Shown here: positions 60,071 through 64,000 of the stretch, in pieces | How positions within the stretch are numbered: position 1 is the stretch's first letter | Layout of the letters: each line of letters starts with the position of its first letter | Assembly (NCBI RefSeq): GCF_016860525.1 | Contig: NZ_BNEA01000015.1 | Coordinates: 3,968,001 to 4,032,000, forward strand | Length of the DNA: 64,000 bases | Origin: Streptomyces rubradiris | Lineage (GTDB): Bacteria; Actinomycetota; Actinomycetes; Streptomycetales; Streptomycetaceae | Direction: 5' to 3' | Notes under the pieces: generated by a model | Databases searched by the model: none | What the model saw: the letters and a program-made list of their open reading frames with translations, nothing else | What the model was told of the DNA's origin: nothing | Translations under genes and position numbers: made by a program

Positions 60071-61288
60071 TCAGTGACCCCCTTCATCGGCGAACGACGC
60101 CTGGTAGGCAGCGAACTGGGCGCGCTCCTCGTCCACGAGCGCGTGTCCGTCCGCGTACACGTTCTCGAAGAGGGCGAACCGGTCCGGGTCGGGCATGGTG
60201 CGGACCGCTTCGCGCACTCGCTTGCCCAACGCCTCGGACTCGGCCTCGAGTTCCGCGAAGAATCCCTCGTCCGCGTGGTTCGACGCCTCCAGATAGCGGT
60301 GCAGGCGCAGGATCGGGTCCTTCGCCTCCCAGGCCAGCCGCTCCTCGTCGCCCCGGTAGCGGGTGGGGTCGTCGGAGGTGGTGTGGGCGCCCATGCGGTA
60401 GGTGTACGCCTCGACCAGGGTGGGGCCCTCGCCGTTGCGGGCCCGCTCCAGCGCCCACTTGGTGACCGCGAGGCAGGCCAGCACGTCGTTGCCGTCGACC
60501 CGGACGCCCGGGAAGCCGTAGCCCTGGGCGCGCTGGTACAGCGGGACGCGGGTCTGCTTCTCGGTCGGCTCGGAGATCGCCCACTGGTTGTTCTGGCAGA
60601 AGAACACCACGGGGGCGTTGTAGACCGCGGAGAACGTGAACGACTCCGCCACGTCGCCCTGGCTGGAGGCGCCGTCACCGAAATAGGCGATGACCGCCGA
60701 GTCCGCGCCGTCCTTGGCCACGCCCATCGCGTAGCCGGTGGCGTGCAGCGCCTGGGAGCCGATCACGATCGTGTACAGGTGGAAGTTGTTGCTGTTCGGG
60801 TCCCAGCCGCCGTTGTTCACGCCGCGGAACATGCCGAGCAGGTTGGTCGGGTCGACGCCGCGGCACCAGGCGACGCCGTGCTCGCGGTAGGTCGGGAAGA
60901 CGTAGTCGTCCGGGCGGGTGGCGCGGCCCGAGCCGATCTGGGCGGCCTCCTGTCCCAGCAGGGAGGCCCACAGGCCCAGCTCGCCCTGGCGCTGCAGCGC
61001 GGTGGCCTCGGCGTCGAAGCGGCGGGTGAGCACCATGTCGCGGTACAGGCCGCGCAGTTCCTCGGGGGTGATGCCGGCGACGTAGGCGTCGTACTCGGCG
61101 TTCCCGACCCGCTCGCCCTCCGGCGTCAGGAGCTGTACGAGGTCGGGCTCGGTGCTCTTCTTCGCGGTACTGCGGGTGGTACGGGTGGTGCGCTTGGTGC
61201 CGGTGGTTCCGGTCTTGCCGCCGGTGGTGCCGGCTTTGCCTGCGGCGGTGCGTCGCGGCTTGCGCGCGGCACTGCTCTCCACGGTCAC
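60071..61288 (-). CDS. bkdF: branched-chain alpha-ketoacid dehydrogenase E1 alpha subunit
   Basis: A 405-residue thiamine diphosphate-binding subunit. GDGASSQGDVAESFTFSAVYNAPVVFFCQNNQWAIS is the ThDP motif (GDG...NN). RYRGDEERLAW lies in the phosphorylation-loop region of E1 alpha proteins. The first 45 residues are a Thr/Lys/Arg-rich extension (TGTKRTTRTTRSTAKKS) not needed for catalysis. GTG 61288 has a GAGGAG site. First gene of the bkd operon; a TAACGT -10 candidate (61435-61430) and a palindrome lie upstream. Confidence 0.92.
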   Translation of the reverse strand: MTVESSAARKPRRTAAGKAGTTGGKTGTTGTKRTTRTTRSTAKKSTEPDLVQLLTPEGERVGNAEYDAYVAGITPEELRGLYRDMVLTRRFDAEATALQRQGELGLWASLLGQEAAQIGSGRATRPDDYVFPTYREHGVAWCRGVDPTNLLGMFRGVNNGGWDPNSNNFHLYTIVIGSQALHATGYAMGVAKDGADSAVIAYFGDGASSQGDVAESFTFSAVYNAPVVFFCQNNQWAISEPTEKQTRVPLYQRAQGYGFPGVRVDGNDVLACLAVTKWALERARNGEGPTLVEAYTYRMGAHTTSDDPTRYRGDEERLAWEAKDPILRLHRYLEASNHADEGFFAELEAESEALGKRVREAVRTMPDPDRFALFENVYADGHALVDEERAQFAAYQASFADEGGH

Positions 61289-61429
61289 GTGTGCTCCTCC
61301 GTCGTTCCGGCCCCCGGGGTTGCCGGTAGGCCAGTGCGGCTCACCTGTTTCGACCACCGGGCACGGGGTGGGTGCCACTCGGCCGGGAACAGGCGTGACA
61401 GGTGCCCCGGCGAGCGCCCTGCAACCATC

Positions 61430-61435
61430 ACGTTA
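61430..61435 (-). promoter_or_regulatory. -10 candidate TAACGT for the bkd operon
   Basis: On the minus strand TTCACA, 18 bases and TAACGT form a reasonable promoter about 140 bases upstream of GTG 61288. The rest of the 515-base gap to 61803 contains the CTTGGA palindrome and the APH gene promoter; I see no further gene there. Confidence 0.4.
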
Positions 61436-61482
61436 CCCAGTGCCCCACATTTCTGTGAAACCCCGTTTGACCTGCGATTTTG

Positions 61483-61496
61483 CTTGGATTTCCAAG
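61483..61496. promoter_or_regulatory. palindrome CTTGGA-TT-TCCAAG upstream of bkd
   Basis: A perfect 6-2-6 inverted repeat in an AT-rich stretch, about 55 bases upstream of the proposed bkd promoter -10. The position suits an Lrp-type or other regulator. No bkdR gene is adjacent, so the regulator would act from elsewhere. Confidence 0.45.
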
Positions 61497-61803
61497 TAAA
61501 TCGAGGGGATGGGAAAGCATGCTGGTCACAGCCTTGCGACAGGCCCGAGCAAGCGCACGTTATCCCGCCGACCCAGGTCACGGGAAGAGTTCAATGTGAG
61601 ACGGGACTCGTAGGCGAAGCAGGAGAAATCCCGTTATTACCGCCCGGTTACCCGGGGCCGGAAAGCGATGGCGTTACCGGGAAGTCTTCACTGTCACCCG
61701 GATGTACGAGCACATGCCCGAGCCATGACCGAAAGCGACCGTCGGCGACTGCCTGTGACAACGCCCAGCTCACGGGCTCCGCGCGTGCCCTAACATCTGG
61801 CGC

Positions 61804-62847
61804 GTGCCGCGCTCATGTGTACCACCTGTCGTGCCTCACGCGCCCCCTCTGGGCGCCCTGCTGCGCCTGTACGCCGCGGGTACCGCCCTCACCTGCGAGC
61901 CGGTCGACCAGGGGCTGCTCAACCGCGGCTACCGGCTGTGCACGACCCGCGGCCGTTACTTCCTCAAGCACCACTTCGATCCGGACACCGCCGACCCGGC
62001 CGCCATCGAGCGCCGGCACCGGGCCACCCAGCGCCTGGCCGACCTCGGTGTCCCGGTCGCCCCGCCGCTCGCGCACCGCGAGGGCCGCACGGTCGCGGTC
62101 GTCGGCGGCCACGCCTACGCCCTGCACCCCTGGATCGACGGCGGACACCGCCACGGCGGTCAGCTCACCCGCGCGGAGAGCGCCCGCCTCGGCGCGCTCC
62201 TGGGCGCCGTACACGCCTGTCTGGAGCGGGTGATGCCGCCCAAGGGCCGTACCCGCCCGGCGACGAGCCCGCACCCCGTGGAGAGCGCCGACCCGGCCGA
62301 CACCTTCGCCCTCATCGACGACCTGCTGGCGCACGTGCGCCGGCACCGGCCCGCCGACGCCTTCGACGAACTCGCCCGGCACCGGCTGCTGGAGCGCCGC
62401 GCCCTGCTGGAGCAGCACGCGGGCCGGCGCCCGCCGCGCGGCGGCTCGGTGGGCTGGGTGCACGGCGACTTCCACCCGTTCAACCTGCTCTACAAGGACG
62501 ACGCCCCGGCCGCCATCGTGGACTGGGACCGGCTCGGGGTACAGCCGCGCGCGGAGGAGGCCGTACGCGCCGCCGCCATCTTCTTCGTGCGGCCCTCCGG
62601 ACGGCTGCACCTGCCGAAAGTACGGGCCTACGCGCGCGCGTACCGGCGCGCGGCCGGTGCCACGCCCTCGGAGCTGGCGGCGGCCGTGCACCGGGTGTGG
62701 TGGGAGCGGCTGAACGACTTCTGGATGCTGCGCTGGCACTACGAACGCGGCGACACCCGCGCGGACTGCCAGTTCCCGGCCGCGTCGGCGCTCGCGGTGT
62801 GGTGGACGCGCGAGTACGACGCGGTGTGCGACGCGTTCGTACGATGA
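61804..62847 (+). CDS. aminoglycoside phosphotransferase (APH) fold kinase-like protein
   Basis: A 347-residue protein. The catalytic loop reads VHGDFHPFNLLYKDD (about 219-233) and the metal-binding motif VDWDRLGVQP follows (about 239), as in APH/choline kinase-like proteins. The N-lobe has GLLNRGYRL and the Lys of YFLKHHF. GTG 61804 lies 7 bases after TAACAT, a leaderless start. The substrate is unknown; resistance is not implied. Confidence 0.85.
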   Translation: MPRSCVPPVVPHAPPLGALLRLYAAGTALTCEPVDQGLLNRGYRLCTTRGRYFLKHHFDPDTADPAAIERRHRATQRLADLGVPVAPPLAHREGRTVAVVGGHAYALHPWIDGGHRHGGQLTRAESARLGALLGAVHACLERVMPPKGRTRPATSPHPVESADPADTFALIDDLLAHVRRHRPADAFDELARHRLLERRALLEQHAGRRPPRGGSVGWVHGDFHPFNLLYKDDAPAAIVDWDRLGVQPRAEEAVRAAAIFFVRPSGRLHLPKVRAYARAYRRAAGATPSELAAAVHRVWWERLNDFWMLRWHYERGDTRADCQFPAASALAVWWTREYDAVCDAFVR

Positions 62848-62865
62848 ACGGCCGACGCCGCCCCC

Positions 62866-62958
62866 GCGCGGTGAACGGCCGGCGTCGCCTCAATCCGCGC
62901 GGTGAACAGGCGGCGTCACCTCAATGCGCGCGGTGAGCGGCCGGCGTCACCTCAGGGT
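62866..62958. repeat. 31-bp tandem repeat, three units, after the APH-fold gene
   Basis: Units at 62866, 62897 and 62928 share GCGCGGTGAACGGCCGGCGTC and a following CACCTCAAT. A more degenerate unit at about 62837-62865 includes the APH stop codon. The repeats fill the space to the convergent kinase gene. Confidence 0.8.
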
Positions 62959-62987
62959 GTCGCCGGCCCGGTCGTCGCCGGTGCGCT

Positions 62988-64000
62988 TCAACCGGCGGAG
63001 TCGCCGGTGGTGGTGCCGACGGTCGTGGTCCCCTCGGTGCTGTCGCCCTCGGTGGTGCCCTCGTCGGTGTTGCCCTCGCTGGTGCCCTCGTCCGTGCCGC
63101 CGTCACCGGTGCCGGCGTCGGTGCCGCCGTTCACCGTGCCCGTCGGCTGCGACGGCGTGGTCTGCGGGCTCGACGGCTGCTTGCTCGGGGGCGGGGAGGC
63201 CGACTGCGACTGGGTGTACGACGGCGTGGTCGCCGGCACCCCGCCGGAGCCGCCGCCGCTCGTGTTCCACTCACCGGTGCCCGCCGAGGTGTCCGACGGC
63301 TCGCCGGTGTCCTCGTCGGTCGGGGTCGCGGAGGGCGACTCTTTCTCGGTGTTCTTGGAGTGCGTCGCGGACGGCTTGGTGTCGGACCCGCCCTTGCCTC
63401 CGTCGTCGTTCGCGCTGTTCAACGCCAGCGCCACGCCCGCGGAGATCGCGATGACCGCGAGGACGGCGAGGATCCACAGCTTGCCGCGTCCGCTGCCCCG
63501 GTTGCCGTGCCCCTCGAAGGCGCCGTCGTCACCGCTGCCGTAGCCCGTGGGCAGGATCGGCTGCGGGATCTGCGCGGTGCCGCCCGCGTCCACCGGGTGC
63601 GGCATGACGGTCGTGCCCGCGAAGCCGGCCGACGGGGTGTGCCGGGCGTCGGGCGCCTCCACCAGGCCGGTGTTCCAGGTGCCGGTGTGGCCGCCCTGCT
63701 CGTAGAGCATCTGCAGGCCGTACTGGACCAGGCCGCGCATCTCCTCGGCCGTCTGGAACCGGTCGTCGGGGTCCTTGGCGAGGGAGCGCATCACCAGGCC
63801 GTCCAGCTCGGGCGGGCAGGTGCCGTCGACGACCTGCGACGGCGGCACCGGCATGTCCTGGACGTGCTGGTAGACCACGGACAGCGGCGTCTCGCCGGTG
63901 AACGGGGGCCTGAGCGCGAGCAGTTCGTACAGCAGGCAGCCGGTCGCGTACAGGTCGGAACGGTGGTCGACGGCCTTGCCGAGCGCCTGCTCCGGGGAGA
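62988..64000 (-). CDS. transmembrane Ser/Thr protein kinase, C-terminal part (runs off the right edge)
   Basis: The visible 337 codons begin inside the kinase domain: SPEQALGKAVDHRSDLYATGCLLYELL covers subdomains VIII-IX, and LAKDPDDRFQTAEEM covers subdomain XI. After a juxtamembrane segment there is one helix (LWILAVLAVIAISAGVALAL), then an extracellular tail of about 130 residues, rich in Gly, Thr, Ser, Pro and Asp, with repeats such as GTDEGTSEGNTDEGTTEG. There are no PASTA domains, so it is not the classic PknB cell-wall sensor. The stop is at 62988. The N-terminal half is outside the window. Confidence 0.88.
   Translation of the reverse strand, partial: SPEQALGKAVDHRSDLYATGCLLYELLALRPPFTGETPLSVVYQHVQDMPVPPSQVVDGTCPPELDGLVMRSLAKDPDDRFQTAEEMRGLVQYGLQMLYEQGGHTGTWNTGLVEAPDARHTPSAGFAGTTVMPHPVDAGGTAQIPQPILPTGYGSGDDGAFEGHGNRGSGRGKLWILAVLAVIAISAGVALALNSANDDGGKGGSDTKPSATHSKNTEKESPSATPTDEDTGEPSDTSAGTGEWNTSGGGSGGVPATTPSYTQSQSASPPPSKQPSSPQTTPSQPTGTVNGGTDAGTGDGGTDEGTSEGNTDEGTTEGDSTEGTTTVGTTTGDSAG

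Noticed and set aside
61804-62847. Aminoglycoside resistance gene
   Set aside because: Only the APH fold is supported. The family includes many housekeeping small-molecule kinases.
62866-62958. CRISPR array
   Set aside because: The 31-bp units are directly adjacent with no unique spacers and no cas genes.

Overview
The window reads as chromosomal DNA of a Streptomyces species or very close relative. GC content is very high, third codon positions are almost all G or C, GTG and TTG starts are common, and many genes begin right after a TANNNT -10 box, which indicates leaderless transcripts. Family content also fits: a mycothiol-dependent isomerase-like protein, SpoIIE-type phosphatases with kinase-like domains, ECF sigma factors, MocR, GntR and GlxA regulators, a bkd branched-chain ketoacid dehydrogenase operon and a transmembrane Ser/Thr kinase. 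Most of it looks like conserved core chromosome. The clearest accessory segment is about 35.0-36.5 kb.

0-8 kb: a left-edge lipoprotein (probably an L,D-transpeptidase) diverges from an ECF sigma factor coupled to a membrane protein that resembles a degenerate L,D-transpeptidase. Next come a glycerol-type aquaporin, a tiny secreted protein diverging from an XRE-TPR regulator, and a lipoprotein. A short ThrRS paralogue sits behind a Thr-rich leader peptide and a strong hairpin, and a nucleoside hydrolase follows it.

8-20 kb: a methylisocitrate-lyase-like enzyme and a BASS transporter. A Ni/Co transporter lies under a cobalamin riboswitch and diverges from an ArsR-type metal sensor. These are followed by a GH13 glucosidase, a DUF4142 protein, a caspase-like/TPR protein, a membrane PP2C phosphatase and two membrane proteins.

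19-34 kb: a MocR regulator diverges from an alpha/beta hydrolase. Then come a FUSC transporter, a Glu/Pro-rich vWA protein, metG, a secreted pectate lyase, an orphan AbiEii-like nucleotidyltransferase, aspS, and a PAS-GAF-PP2C-HATPase regulator.

34-40 kb: an AI-2E family permease, then an insertion scar. The scar is a HAD hydrolase plus gpsA and methyltransferase remnants between two diverged copies of the same junction. After it lies an envelope-stress locus: an ECF sigma factor and a zinc-finger/Asp23 fusion diverge from an Asp23/DUF2273/Asp23/DUF6286/AmaP-like operon, with a consensus Crp-type palindrome between them.

40-64 kb: pirin, an SseB-like protein, an acyl-CoA dehydrogenase, M18 aminopeptidase, a thioredoxin-NHL protein, an RTX-repeat secreted protein, a cupin diverging from a GlxA regulator, an LURP-one protein, a nitrilase, an MDMPI protein, a GntR-MFS pair, D,D-carboxypeptidase, a YtrA-GntR/DUF1648 pair, the bkd E1alpha-E1beta-E2 operon, an APH-fold kinase and the 3' part of a membrane Ser/Thr kinase gene. 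No tRNA, rRNA, CRISPR array or intact insertion sequence was recognised.
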